A program made the translations under genes and the position numbers. A stretch of DNA of 64,000 bases from Hyphomonas johnsonii MHS-2 (GTDB taxonomy: Bacteria; Pseudomonadota; Alphaproteobacteria; Caulobacterales; Hyphomonadaceae), in assembly GCF_000685275.1 (NCBI RefSeq), contig NZ_ARYK01000001.1, positions 1-64,000 on the forward strand. The letters are read 5' to 3'. The notes below the pieces were generated by a model. The model saw only the letters and a list, made by a program, of their open reading frames with translations. It had not been told where the DNA came from and ran no database searches. The stretch's first letter is position 1, and each line of letters opens with the position of its first letter. This document shows positions 18,030-26,668 of this stretch, piece after piece.

Positions 18030-19534
18030 GCCCGGACATGTTGATTTTCGCCGCCCTTTGCATCCCGCTGCTGATGGCCATTGGCATCGCGGCAGCCGGG
18101 CGTTTCCCGAACGTGCGCGAATCCGTCACGATTGTCGGGGCGTTCATCCTGCTCGGCGTCGTGATTGCGCTGGTTGCCGACGTGGCGCGTGGCGGCGTGC
18201 CGGCACTCGACCTGGGCGAGGCGGCACCGGGCCTGTCCTTTGCGTTCAAGCTGGAGCCGCTCGGGGCGCTGTTCGCGGTCGTTGCCAGCGGTCTCTGGAT
18301 CGTCAATTCCTTCTATTCGATCGGCTACATGCGGGGGAACCGCGAGCGTAACCAGACGCGTTTCTACATCTGCTTTGCCCTCTCCATCTTCGGCGCCATG
18401 GGCATTGCCATGGCCGGCAACCTGTTCACCCTGTTCGTGTTCTATGAAGTGCTGACGCTGGCGACCTATCCGCTGGTTGCCCACAAGGGCGACGCGGCGG
18501 CCAAGCGCGGTGGACGCATCTACCTGCTGACGCTGCTGGGCACATCGATCGGCCTGTTCCTGACGGCCGTGATGTGGACCTGGGTGCTTGCTGGGCAAAA
18601 CCTCGATTTCGTGCAGGGCGGCCTGCTCGCAAATGTCGAGATGAGCCCGGTTGTAGCGACCTCGCTGCTCCTGCTGTTCGTCTTCGGTATCGGCAAGGCG
18701 GCGCTGATGCCGGTCCATTTCTGGCTGCCGAACGCCATGGTCGCGCCCACGCCCGTTTCAGCCTTCCTGCACGCGGTTGCTGTGGTGAAGGCCGGCGTGT
18801 TCGCGGTGATGAAAGTGTCGATCTACATTTTCGGGACAGACCTGCTGTACGCCACGCCGGGGCGTGAATTCCTTCTCGGGGTCGCCTGCTTCACCATCAT
18901 CGTGGCGTCCCTGGTGGCGATGACAAAGGACAACCTGAAGGCCCGGCTGGCCTACTCGACGATTGCACAGCTGGCCTATATCACGGCTGGCGCCATGCTC
19001 GCGAACCAGGCCGGCTTCCTGGGGGGCAGCCTGCAGATCGCGGCCCATGCGGCGGGCAAGATGACCCTGTTCATGTGTGCAGGCGCGATCTATGTCGCCA
19101 CCGGCGCCACCAACATTTCCGACATGCGCGGCCTTGGTCGGCGCATGCCCTGGGTGTTCATCGCCTTTCTTGTCGCCTCGCTGTCGATCATCGGCATTCC
19201 GCCCATGGCGGGCGCGTGGCCGAAATACGAGCTGTTGCGCGGCGCGATCGATGGTGGGAACGGGTATGTGGTATGGGTCCTGATCGGGTCGTCCATGCTC
19301 AACATCGCCTACCTCCTGCCGATCCCCATTCTTGCCCTGATGCCGCCGCCCGGATCGCCCGAGCCGAGACCGTTCAAGCGGCCCGGCGGCGCGCCTGCGC
19401 TGACGGTTGCTGCGCCGGTCTTCACGGCGATCCTTTGCGTGGTGCTCTTCTTCACCATAGGTGACATCGCAGACTTCCTTGCGCCCGCCCTCGGTGGGGC
19501 AGCCCAGGCCGTCATGACAGGAGGCCAGCCATGA
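18026..19534 (+). CDS. Second NuoL/MrpD-type proton-translocating subunit
   Basis: 502 residues, again of the NuoL/M/N family. Key residues are kept: Glu in FVFYEVLTLATYPLVAHKG, Lys in FGIGKAALMPVHFWLPNAM and the broken-helix stretch SAFLHAVAVVKAGVFAVMKV with HAxxVVKAG, which is more like NuoL/MrpA than MrpD. It may supply the antiporter module that full-length MrpA normally provides. Overlaps both neighbours by 4 bp. Confidence 0.9.
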   Translation: MSPDMLIFAALCIPLLMAIGIAAAGRFPNVRESVTIVGAFILLGVVIALVADVARGGVPALDLGEAAPGLSFAFKLEPLGALFAVVASGLWIVNSFYSIGYMRGNRERNQTRFYICFALSIFGAMGIAMAGNLFTLFVFYEVLTLATYPLVAHKGDAAAKRGGRIYLLTLLGTSIGLFLTAVMWTWVLAGQNLDFVQGGLLANVEMSPVVATSLLLLFVFGIGKAALMPVHFWLPNAMVAPTPVSAFLHAVAVVKAGVFAVMKVSIYIFGTDLLYATPGREFLLGVACFTIIVASLVAMTKDNLKARLAYSTIAQLAYITAGAMLANQAGFLGGSLQIAAHAAGKMTLFMCAGAIYVATGATNISDMRGLGRRMPWVFIAFLVASLSIIGIPPMAGAWPKYELLRGAIDGGNGYVVWVLIGSSMLNIAYLLPIPILALMPPPGSPEPRPFKRPGGAPALTVAAPVFTAILCVVLFFTIGDIADFLAPALGGAAQAVMTGGQP

Positions 19535-19971
19535 GCAATGATAGCCCTGACGGTCGCGACACAGCGGGCCGTTTCATGAAACAGGCTGCCGAAAAGGCCC
19601 ATCAGCTGCACACCGTCTCCGACGACGGCATGCATCCGATGGCGAAAATCCTGTTCGGCTGGACAGAGACGAAGCATATCGGCGCAATCATGTTCTGGGG
19701 CCTTGGCGTGTTCGGGGCCGGCCTGATCATCCTCGACCTTGTCGTCAACCGGCATGACTATTTCACGTTCGCCAATTCGACCGGGTTCTATGGCCTTTAC
19801 GGTTTTGCCTGCTTTACCTTCGTGGTGCTGATGGGCTGGCCGTTGGGCAACCTGCTGCGCCGCAACGAGAATTACTATGGCGATGCCGGCGGCCCACCCG
19901 CCGATGTTGACCCGGACCTGCCGGAAACGCCCGACCTGCCGTCGCACCCAGACTATGAGGGGGATGAGTGA
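19531..19971 (+). CDS. Small membrane protein of the antiporter operon
   Basis: 146 residues with two hydrophobic helices (IGAIMFWGLGVFGAGLIILDLVV and GLYGFACFTFVVLMGWPLGNLL). Both ends are hydrophilic; the C-terminal tail is acidic and proline-rich (DVDPDLPETPDLP). No family is recognised. It is coupled by 4-bp overlaps to a MrpD-type gene on each side, which strongly suggests it is a subunit or assembly factor of this antiporter. Confidence 0.75.
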   Translation: MSNDSPDGRDTAGRFMKQAAEKAHQLHTVSDDGMHPMAKILFGWTETKHIGAIMFWGLGVFGAGLIILDLVVNRHDYFTFANSTGFYGLYGFACFTFVVLMGWPLGNLLRRNENYYGDAGGPPADVDPDLPETPDLPSHPDYEGDE

Positions 19972-21719
19972 TGTCTGCCATGCTCGCTGCCCTGAATCCC
20001 GGCTGGTTGCTGATCTTCGTTGGTGTCGTCGCCATGTTCCTGCCGGCGCGCCGCATCCGGCAGTCGCTGGCGATTGGTGCGCCACTCGTCGGCATCTTGA
20101 TGCTGGCCCTTGCCGACCAGAACGTGAACCACCTGACGGCCAGCGTGCTCGGGCTCGATCTCGTGCTCTACCGCGTCGACGGGCTCAGCTTCGTGTTCGG
20201 CCTGGCCTTCCTCATCGCGGCATTGTTGAACGCCATCTACGCCTGGCATACCGACGACCGGATCCAGGACGGCATGGCGCTCGCCTATGGTGGCGCGGCG
20301 ATCGCAGCCGCCTTCTGCGGCGACCTGATGACCCTGTTCGTTTTCTGGGAAATCACCGCGGTGACCTCGGTCTTCATGGTGCTCGGCGCCGGAACGCGGG
20401 CATCCTATTTCGCGTCGATGCGCTATCTCGGTATGCAGATCCTGTCCGGCGTGCTGCTGCTGGCAGGCATCGCCTATGTCTACCATGACACTGGCGATAT
20501 CGGCCTGCAGGTGTTCGAGGACCTGGCCCAGCCCGGGGCCATGCTGATCTTCATTGCTTTCGGCATCAAGGCGGCCTTCCCCTTCCTGCACAACTGGCTG
20601 CAGGATTCCTATTCCAAGGCGTCCGTGGTCGGCGCGGTCGTGCTGTCCGCCTTCACGACAAAACTGGCCGTCTATGCCTTTGCCCGCATGTTCCCCGGCC
20701 AGGACTCGCTGATCTGGATCGGCGCGATCATGACCTGTTTCCCGGTCTTCTTCGCCGTCATCGAGAACGACCTGCGCAAGGTTCTGGCCTATTCGACCAA
20801 CAACCAGATCGGCTTCATGATCTGCGCCATCGGCGTCGGTACGCCACTGGCCATGAATGGCGCGGTCGCACACGCCTTTGCCGACATCATGTTCAAGGGC
20901 CTGCTGTTCATGTCGATGGGTGCGGTCCTTTACCGGACGGGCACGACCAAGGCGTCCGAACTGGGCGGTCTCTTCCGCTCGATGCCGTGGACGACGCTGT
21001 TCTGTCTTGTCGGCGCGCTGTCGATTTCGGCCATGCCGCTATTCTCGGCCTTCGTGACCAAGTCCATGATCCTCAGCGCCGTGGCCCATGCCGGCCTGCC
21101 GATCATCTGGTTGATGCTGATGTTCGCTTCTGCCGGTGTGCTTGAGCACTCGGGGATCAAGATCCCGTACTTCGCGTTCTTCGGCCATGACAGCGGCAAG
21201 CGCGTCAAGGAAGCACCATTCAACATGCTGCTGGCCATGGGCATGGCGGCGTTCATCTCGATCGCAATCGGCATTCCCGCCCTCATTCCGGGGCTCGGCT
21301 ATGAATGGCTCTACAACCTGCTGCCATACCGTCAGGAGGCGATGACCTACCAGCCATTTACCTTCGATCACGTGCTGACCCAGATGCAGTTGCTGGTGCT
21401 CGCGACATTCGCCTTCGTGCTGCTCAAGCGGTTCAACATCTACCCGCCCGAGAAGCGCGGCGAGATCCTGGATACCGACTGGGCCTATCGCCGCGTCGGC
21501 TTCAGCATGGCCAATTGGGCAGGCACGGTCTGGGGCAAGGTGGGGCCGGCGATGACGAGCGTGTTCTTCAAGCTTTCCAGCAGGGCCTATGACCGGATCG
21601 AAGCAACGTTCAGCCCGCGCGGCGAACTGGCCCGGGGCGGCCTGACCGGCGCGATGGCTGTTTGGACCGCTGCATTGCTCGGACTCGTCCTGTTACTTGC
21701 TTTCATCTCGGTGCGCTAA
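19968..21719 (+). CDS. Third NuoL/MrpD-type proton-translocating subunit
   Basis: 583 residues. NuoL/M/N family with Glu in FVFWEITAVTSVFMVLGAG, Lys in FGIKAAFPFLHNWLQDSYSKAS and Lys in VLSAFTTKLAVYAFARMF. The C-terminal extension of roughly 130 residues has two more hydrophobic helices separated by a soluble loop. Last gene of the operon; about 130 bp separate it from the MucR gene. Confidence 0.9.
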   Translation: MMSAMLAALNPGWLLIFVGVVAMFLPARRIRQSLAIGAPLVGILMLALADQNVNHLTASVLGLDLVLYRVDGLSFVFGLAFLIAALLNAIYAWHTDDRIQDGMALAYGGAAIAAAFCGDLMTLFVFWEITAVTSVFMVLGAGTRASYFASMRYLGMQILSGVLLLAGIAYVYHDTGDIGLQVFEDLAQPGAMLIFIAFGIKAAFPFLHNWLQDSYSKASVVGAVVLSAFTTKLAVYAFARMFPGQDSLIWIGAIMTCFPVFFAVIENDLRKVLAYSTNNQIGFMICAIGVGTPLAMNGAVAHAFADIMFKGLLFMSMGAVLYRTGTTKASELGGLFRSMPWTTLFCLVGALSISAMPLFSAFVTKSMILSAVAHAGLPIIWLMLMFASAGVLEHSGIKIPYFAFFGHDSGKRVKEAPFNMLLAMGMAAFISIAIGIPALIPGLGYEWLYNLLPYRQEAMTYQPFTFDHVLTQMQLLVLATFAFVLLKRFNIYPPEKRGEILDTDWAYRRVGFSMANWAGTVWGKVGPAMTSVFFKLSSRAYDRIEATFSPRGELARGGLTGAMAVWTAALLGLVLLLAFISVR

Positions 21720-21851
21720 GCAACGCTGGTACAGGCGTGATATTTTAGTGTCACAACTGTCTGGATTCTGCAGTAGCGGCTGTAAATAATCGTTTTACTC
21801 TCCCTTCGCTTGGATTACCCAAGAATAAATTATCGATGGAGGGGTAAGATA

Positions 21852-22268
21852 ATGGTCGATGCCACGAGGGGACATGTTCGCGACGGCATGCTTGTTGAAC
21901 TCGCGGCAGAAATCGTATCTGCCTATGTGAGCAACAACGCCGTCGAGTCGGTCGATCTGCCGGGCCTGATCCGGAATGTGTATTCGTCACTCGCCGGAAT
22001 TGGCAATCCCGACCTCGATACTGCCCGCCCGAAGCCGGCCGTTTCGGTCAAGCGCTCGCTCGGGGACGACTTCCTGATCTGCTTGGAAGACGGCAAGAAA
22101 TTCAAGTCATTGAAGCGGCATCTTCGAACGAAATACGACATGTCTCCTGAAGAATACCGGGAAAAATGGAACCTGCCGGCTGATTACCCGATGGTGGCGC
22201 CGGGCTATTCCAAGCACCGTTCAATGCTGGCCAAGAAGATGGGGCTGGGCAAGGGCGAAAAGGCCTGA
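21852..22268 (+). CDS. mucR: MucR/Ros family transcriptional regulator
   Basis: 138 residues. The C-terminal DNA-binding part reads CLEDGKKFKSLKRHLRTKYDMSPEEYREKWNLPADYPMVAP, the MucR/Ros signature. The usual CxxC of the zinc finger is CxxD here (CLED), a variant known from other MucR proteins. MucR proteins are nucleoid-associated regulators that in Caulobacterales-type bacteria act with CcrM and SciP in the cell cycle. The ATG at 21852 follows a GGAGGGG site. AT-rich sequence upstream probably holds its promoter. Confidence 0.93.
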   Translation: MVDATRGHVRDGMLVELAAEIVSAYVSNNAVESVDLPGLIRNVYSSLAGIGNPDLDTARPKPAVSVKRSLGDDFLICLEDGKKFKSLKRHLRTKYDMSPEEYREKWNLPADYPMVAPGYSKHRSMLAKKMGLGKGEKA

Positions 22269-22377
22269 GTAATCGCGCGCCAATACTTTTCGTTGCCATA
22301 GCGAAATGAAATAATTTGGTAAGACTGGTTAAGAATTCCTGTAGTTGACTCTTGATCCGCGACTCCACTCGCGCGAT

Positions 22378-22399
22378 AGGTGATTCTATCGAATCACCT
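22378..22399. promoter_or_regulatory. 9-bp perfect inverted repeat before the PAS gene
   Basis: AGGTGATTC, TATC, GAATCACCT: two perfect 9-bp arms around a 4-nt spacer, ending 1 bp before the GGGGTGG ribosome-binding site of the gene at 22414. It could be an operator for a dimeric regulator, or in RNA a hairpin next to the ribosome-binding site. Confidence 0.6.
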
Positions 22400-22413
22400 G
22401 GGGGTGGCGAACG

Positions 22414-22914
22414 ATGACCAAACAAGCAGTCTTTCAGGGCGTGACAATCGCCCAACGTACCTTGATCGAATACTGGCAACGCTTGCGCAGCGAGGCTGGT
22501 GCGGTCCCGCGCGACGCGATTGATCCTGGCGTCCTGCGCAGCATGCTGGCCAGCATCTCACTTGTACAGTTCGATGCATCCGGCGATGGCCGGTTCCGGA
22601 TTGCCGGGTCGCGCCTTCGCGACATTTTCGGGATGGAGGCGCGCGGGCGCCGCGTCGCAGATGTTGTCGGCGATCATGGTGACACTTATTCACTCGGCCT
22701 GTCCGCAGCGCTCGAACGGCGCGCACCTGTTGGCGGTGTGATCGAGGAGGGCGGGTCTGTCCACGCCTGGTTGCGCCTGCCGCTCGCGGATGCAAACGGC
22801 CAGCTCACCATGGTGCTGTGCCATGACGAACTCCTGCCCAGTCGCCGGCTGGCCATCCCGTCGACCGGGTCGAACAGTACTGTCCACAAGTCTTCCTCGC
22901 GCGCGGCCGCCTGA
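22414..22914 (+). CDS. PAS_5 domain protein
   Basis: 166 residues, a single PAS domain of the alphaproteobacterial PAS_5 type. Signs are YWQRLRSEAGAVPRDAIDPGVLRSMLASISLVQFD at the start, then FRIAGSRLRDIFGMEARGRRVADVV. The role and ligand are unknown; related proteins are thought to sense small molecules or act as regulatory adaptors. The ATG follows a GGGGGTGG site. The tail after residue 145 is Ser-rich and probably disordered. A strong inverted repeat sits just upstream. Confidence 0.8.
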   Translation: MTKQAVFQGVTIAQRTLIEYWQRLRSEAGAVPRDAIDPGVLRSMLASISLVQFDASGDGRFRIAGSRLRDIFGMEARGRRVADVVGDHGDTYSLGLSAALERRAPVGGVIEEGGSVHAWLRLPLADANGQLTMVLCHDELLPSRRLAIPSTGSNSTVHKSSSRAAA

Positions 22915-22948
22915 ATCACCCGCCAGCCCTGACCTTGGCTTGCTGATA

Positions 22949-22964
22949 TAGGAAAGTTATCCTA
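22949..22964. promoter_or_regulatory. Inverted repeat with TTATCC, possible DnaA-box-like operator
   Basis: TAGGA, AAGTTA, TCCTA: 5-bp arms around 6 nt. The right half contains TTATCC (22957-22962), the core of a DnaA box, and the site lies 52 bp upstream of a gene for a lone DnaA domain IV. Autoregulation is an inference. Confidence 0.4.
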
Positions 22965-23015
22965 CACCTTCGATTGCCGGGTAGTCTTCTGCCTGTCAGA
23001 CAGAAGGAGACGGTG

Positions 23016-23360
23016 ATGGCGAAATTCGATCCAAGAAAAGACGAGGACCGGGCCTATCTGGCCGCTGCCCTCACGGCGTACGCGCTGGGGCTTCGCCTTG
23101 ACGTCATCCTGTCACACGAACGCGGGCGACCGATCGAGTCCCGTGCCCGGCATATCGCGATGTACCTGACGCATGTTGCACTCGGCATGAGCCTGGCCCG
23201 CATTGCCCGCGCATTCGACCGCGACCGCTCGACCGTTGCCTATGCCTGCCACCTCATCGAGGATCGCCGCGACGATGGTGATTTCGACGACTGGATCGAG
23301 CAATTATCGGTCGGCCTGTCGAGCGTGGTGCTGCTCAGCGAGGCGCCCGCCGTCGCCTGA
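23016..23360 (+). CDS. Lone DnaA domain IV-like DNA-binding protein
   Basis: 114 residues. Residues about 40-80 read RARHIAMYLTHVALGMSLARIARAFDRDRSTVAYACHLIED, which follows the DnaA domain IV pattern (R..aMYL....  SL..I...F.RDhsTV..A...ie) that binds DnaA boxes. The AAA+ domains of DnaA are absent, so it cannot be an initiator by itself. It might compete with or modulate DnaA, or be an ordinary regulator. The ATG at 23016 follows AGAAGGAG. Confidence 0.8.
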   Translation: MAKFDPRKDEDRAYLAAALTAYALGLRLDVILSHERGRPIESRARHIAMYLTHVALGMSLARIARAFDRDRSTVAYACHLIEDRRDDGDFDDWIEQLSVGLSSVVLLSEAPAVA

Positions 23361-23366
23361 ATCCGG

Positions 23367-23786
23367 TCAGGCCGCCAGGGCCTCGCGCGCATCCCGCTGG
23401 ATCCGCTCGAGCATTGAGGCGAGGCCGTTTGAGCGTTGCGAGGTCAGGGCGCCGGAGACGCCGATCTCGTCCAGCAGGGCCTTCGCATCGAATGAAGCGA
23501 CTTCAGACAGGCGCGCACCGGAATACAGCCGGATCAGCAGGGCGATCAGGCCCGACACGATCATCGCATCGGATTCCGCCCGCACGTTGAGGCGGCCGTC
23601 CGCAATGTCGGTAACGATCCAGACCTGTGACGTGCAACCGCGCACGCGGGTCTCCTCGGTCCGTTCACCGTCTGCCAATGCGGGGTTCTCCCTGCCGAGA
23701 TCGATGATGTGCGCATAGCGCGCTTCCCAATCGTCCAGCCAGGAAAACTCTTCACGGATGTCGGCGGCGGTGGTCTCGATGCTCAT
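23367..23786 (-). CDS. sufE: Cysteine desulfuration protein SufE
   Basis: 139 residues, the usual length. SufE takes sulfur from the cysteine desulfurase SufS on a conserved Cys, here in RVRGCTSQVWI (near residue 50). The N-terminal EEFSWLDDWEARYAHIIDLGR and C-terminal SQRSNGLASMLERI are family features. The start at 23786 is chosen because a longer frame (to 23831) would run through the terminator of the gene upstream. It converges with the DnaA-like gene and no other suf genes are next to it. Confidence 0.93.
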   Translation of the reverse strand: MSIETTAADIREEFSWLDDWEARYAHIIDLGRENPALADGERTEETRVRGCTSQVWIVTDIADGRLNVRAESDAMIVSGLIALLIRLYSGARLSEVASFDAKALLDEIGVSGALTSQRSNGLASMLERIQRDAREALAA

Positions 23787-23814
23787 TGCCCTGAAATGGG
23801 GCATCACCGGACAA

Positions 23815-23851
23815 AAGAAAACCCCCGGCACCGATCAGGGCAGCCGGGGGT
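23815..23851 (-). terminator. Rho-independent terminator
   Basis: ACCCCCGGC (23821-23829) pairs perfectly with GCCGGGGGT (23843-23851). Read on the minus strand the hairpin is followed by TTTTCTTTT, so it ends transcripts of the secreted-protein gene at 23878-24855 before sufE. On the plus strand only TCTTT follows. Confidence 0.85.
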
Positions 23852-23877
23852 CTTTGACGTGATGGGGTTTGGGTCGC

Positions 23878-24855
23878 CTACTGGTAGACGCCGCCAATGC
23901 ATTTGCCGACGTCCGACAGGGCATGTTCGCCGATGCAGAACGGGACTTCGTACTGCTGGTTGGCCGCTGCGACACACTGCTGCAGGTTCAGGTTGGCCAT
24001 GTTCAGGCAGCCCTTGGTCTCCCGCTCGGCCATGGCCGAATTGATCTGGCTGGAGTTCTTTTCGGTGCTGGAACCCAGCACGCGATAGGCAGCCAGTGTG
24101 GCAATCTGGTCAGCAATCGGTTCCTTGCCGAACTTCACGCGCTTGCGGTTGCCGGTCAGGCCGGACTTGACCGCGGCCGGAAAGCGGATGGCGCTTGCGG
24201 CACCGGACACGCTGTCCCACAGCGACGGCGCACCGGATGCGCCCGCCTGCAACAGAACGCTGTCGAAATCAGCTGCGTTCATGGCGGTCACCAGGCCCAG
24301 TTTCGCGGGGATACCAGCCGACTGGCTGCTGTCCAGCTTGCGGGCTTTCGCGCCGGAATTGCCGATCTTGGCTTTCGCCCAGCCGGCTGCCTGGAGCGAA
24401 TAGGCTTGTTCCTTCACATAGGCTGCGGCGCTGTTCAGGCGCCGGCTGTCAGCCTCGGTGGCCATGAGGGCTGCGCTGACGGCATTGTCGCCGCCGCCCA
24501 GTGTGCGGGCATAACGCACATCGTTGCGCATGCCGCTTTCGAGCGCTTCACGGCCGTAAAAGCTTTCAATGTCGCGCACGGCGGCCCGGTATTCAGGGTC
24601 CTGTGACGCGATCAGCGCGGAATAGGCGATCCAGCCTTTCGACAGCTGGTCCGGATTGTGACCGCCCAGCGATGTCAGGGCATGGTCGATGTCGCCAGCG
24701 GACGAGAGCGGTTTTTCTTTTACCACTGTGACCTCGGACTGGTACGTCGCATAGACGGCGGCGGTATCGGAAATCGGGTCAGACCCCTGTGCAGACGCAC
24801 CAGCAGCCAGTCCCAACCCGATAAGCGCGGCCCCGATCATTCTGATGGAATTCAT
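23878..24855 (-). CDS. Hypothetical exported protein
   Basis: 325 residues with a clear signal peptide (MNSIRMIGAALIGLGLAAGASAQ, cut after ASA). The mature part is mostly helical with no recognised domain. The last 45 residues hold four Cys (CLNMANLNLQQC, then PFCIGEHALSDVGKC), probably two disulfides in the periplasm. It is a single-gene unit: a strong terminator follows and a histidine kinase gene lies divergent upstream. Confidence 0.75.
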   Translation of the reverse strand: MNSIRMIGAALIGLGLAAGASAQGSDPISDTAAVYATYQSEVTVVKEKPLSSAGDIDHALTSLGGHNPDQLSKGWIAYSALIASQDPEYRAAVRDIESFYGREALESGMRNDVRYARTLGGGDNAVSAALMATEADSRRLNSAAAYVKEQAYSLQAAGWAKAKIGNSGAKARKLDSSQSAGIPAKLGLVTAMNAADFDSVLLQAGASGAPSLWDSVSGAASAIRFPAAVKSGLTGNRKRVKFGKEPIADQIATLAAYRVLGSSTEKNSSQINSAMAERETKGCLNMANLNLQQCVAAANQQYEVPFCIGEHALSDVGKCIGGVYQ

Positions 24856-24956
24856 GTCTCAACTCTCCCTCACGCAGTACGCGATACTCTTGCCCCATCT
24901 TCCCCCCGTGGGGAACCTCACCTTGCCTGCCCAAAGCATTACAAATACAGCAAGGG

Positions 24957-26618
24957 ATGGGTAATACGTCCAGAATGCCTAATGAATCTCTATGGGATGT
25001 TAAGATGTCCCTGCGCATGATGCAGAAGCGATTACAGTTCGTTAATGTAGCCTGGCTCGCCCTCGTGGCGGCTGCCGGGCTCATTGCGGCGCTGCGTGGC
25101 ATCGCGATTCTTCCGCTTGTCTGCGGCCTGGTTCTGGCGGCGTTGCCCAGTGTTGTGGGCCTTGTCTTCCTGCGGCCGGGGCATGCGCCCTCACCCTATG
25201 CCGCCCCCTTGCTGGTCATATCCTGGACCCTGGTGGCCGTGCTCAGCGTGGCACTGACCGGCGGGGCCGGCTCGTCGCTGACCATCCTGTTCGCCGTTGC
25301 ACCGCTGGTCGCGCTGACCCTCGACGACACCGACATGGCCGCAGAATCGGCGATTTTCGGCGCAATGGCCTATTTCGCGACGCTGCTGATGGGGCGGTTC
25401 GACCTGTTGCCGATGACGACAGAGCTGTTTTTCCCGCTGACCGTTGCCGTCGGCTTTGCCGCGCTGGTCCTGACGGGGCTGCTGATCTGGACCGTCGTGC
25501 GCGCCCGCCGGGAGGAATTGCGCCCGGCTGCGGCGGCGCTGGTCGAGCCGGCTGAGCCAGCGCCGTCCAGTCTGGCCGCGCTGCCCGCATCGGCGGGCCT
25601 GCTGCTGCTCGATGTCACCCCTGAAGGCCGCGTCAGGCACGTCTCGGGCGACACGTTCGGCATTGCGGCGATCAAGCCCGGCGCCGTCCTGTCGGCCCTG
25701 TTCGATGATACCGCAGACCTCTCCTTGCTCCAGCCGGGCGAGGAGACGGTGAAGGGCGAGCTGAACCTGGAGGATGGCCGGCCGGTTGCCTTCACGGCAG
25801 AGGCGCACGCCACCGGCACATGGCTTGTCCTGCGCGACCTCAGCGACGCGCGCCAGCAGGCCGAGGAAACCGCCGCCGCGCTGGAATCCGCAGCTGGCCG
25901 CCTGAAGGACCGCACCGCGTTCTTCGCATCGCTGGGGCACGACCTGAAGACGCCGCTCAATGCCATCCTCGGCTATGCCGACATGATGCGGGCCGAAATT
26001 CGTGGGCCCATGCCCAAGGCCTATGCCGACTATCCCGGCATCATCCACGAAAGCGGGCAGGACCTGCTGCTGCTGGTCGACGACATCCTCGACCTGGCCA
26101 AGGCCGATGCCGATCGCCAGCGGCTCGAACCGGAGCCGGTCGATCTCGTCGCCTCGGCCCTTTCGATCGTCCGCCAGCTCGAGAACCAGGCCGACCGGGC
26201 AGGGGTGAAGCTGAAACTGAAGGCGGACGTGGAAGTCTGGGCCGAGGCTGACGCCCGCGCCGTTCGCCAGATCTGGCAGAACCTCGTTTCCAACGCGATC
26301 AAGTATTCCGAAAGCGGCGGCACGGTGACCCTGGACGCCTTCGAAGCAGGCGGCGCTGCCGTTCTCAGTGTCACCGACAAGGGCGCCGGCATGACGGAGG
26401 ACGACCTGAAGCGGGTGACAGAGCCCTTCTCGCAGGGTGGCAATTCGCGCGGCCGCGTTGGCACCGGGCTTGGCCTTGCCGTCGTGCGCAGCTTTGCCGA
26501 ACTACATGGTGGCCAGCTGTCGCTGCGCTCCCAGCCCGGCAAGGGCACCCGGGTCGAGGTGACGTTGCCGCTGGCCAATCCAGCCGACATCGCACCGCTC
26601 GAAGACGCCGCCGAATAG
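24957..26618 (+). CDS. Membrane sensor histidine kinase
   Basis: 553 residues. About five to six N-terminal helices (residues 25-185), a PAS-like linker region (about 205-305), then HisKA with H-box FFASLGHDLKTPLNAILGYADMM near residue 325 and an HATPase with N box (QNLVSNAIKYSESGG), G1 (DKGAGM), F (PFSQG) and G2 (GTGLGLAVV). No response regulator is adjacent, so the partner is unknown. Starts at 24957, 24975 or 25005 are all possible; none has a strong ribosome-binding site. Confidence 0.87.
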   Translation: MGNTSRMPNESLWDVKMSLRMMQKRLQFVNVAWLALVAAAGLIAALRGIAILPLVCGLVLAALPSVVGLVFLRPGHAPSPYAAPLLVISWTLVAVLSVALTGGAGSSLTILFAVAPLVALTLDDTDMAAESAIFGAMAYFATLLMGRFDLLPMTTELFFPLTVAVGFAALVLTGLLIWTVVRARREELRPAAAALVEPAEPAPSSLAALPASAGLLLLDVTPEGRVRHVSGDTFGIAAIKPGAVLSALFDDTADLSLLQPGEETVKGELNLEDGRPVAFTAEAHATGTWLVLRDLSDARQQAEETAAALESAAGRLKDRTAFFASLGHDLKTPLNAILGYADMMRAEIRGPMPKAYADYPGIIHESGQDLLLLVDDILDLAKADADRQRLEPEPVDLVASALSIVRQLENQADRAGVKLKLKADVEVWAEADARAVRQIWQNLVSNAIKYSESGGTVTLDAFEAGGAAVLSVTDKGAGMTEDDLKRVTEPFSQGGNSRGRVGTGLGLAVVRSFAELHGGQLSLRSQPGKGTRVEVTLPLANPADIAPLEDAAE

Positions 26619-26668
26619 ACAGGTCGAGGCCGCTTGCGGGGCCCGCCAAAACAAGAGACAGTCACCGT

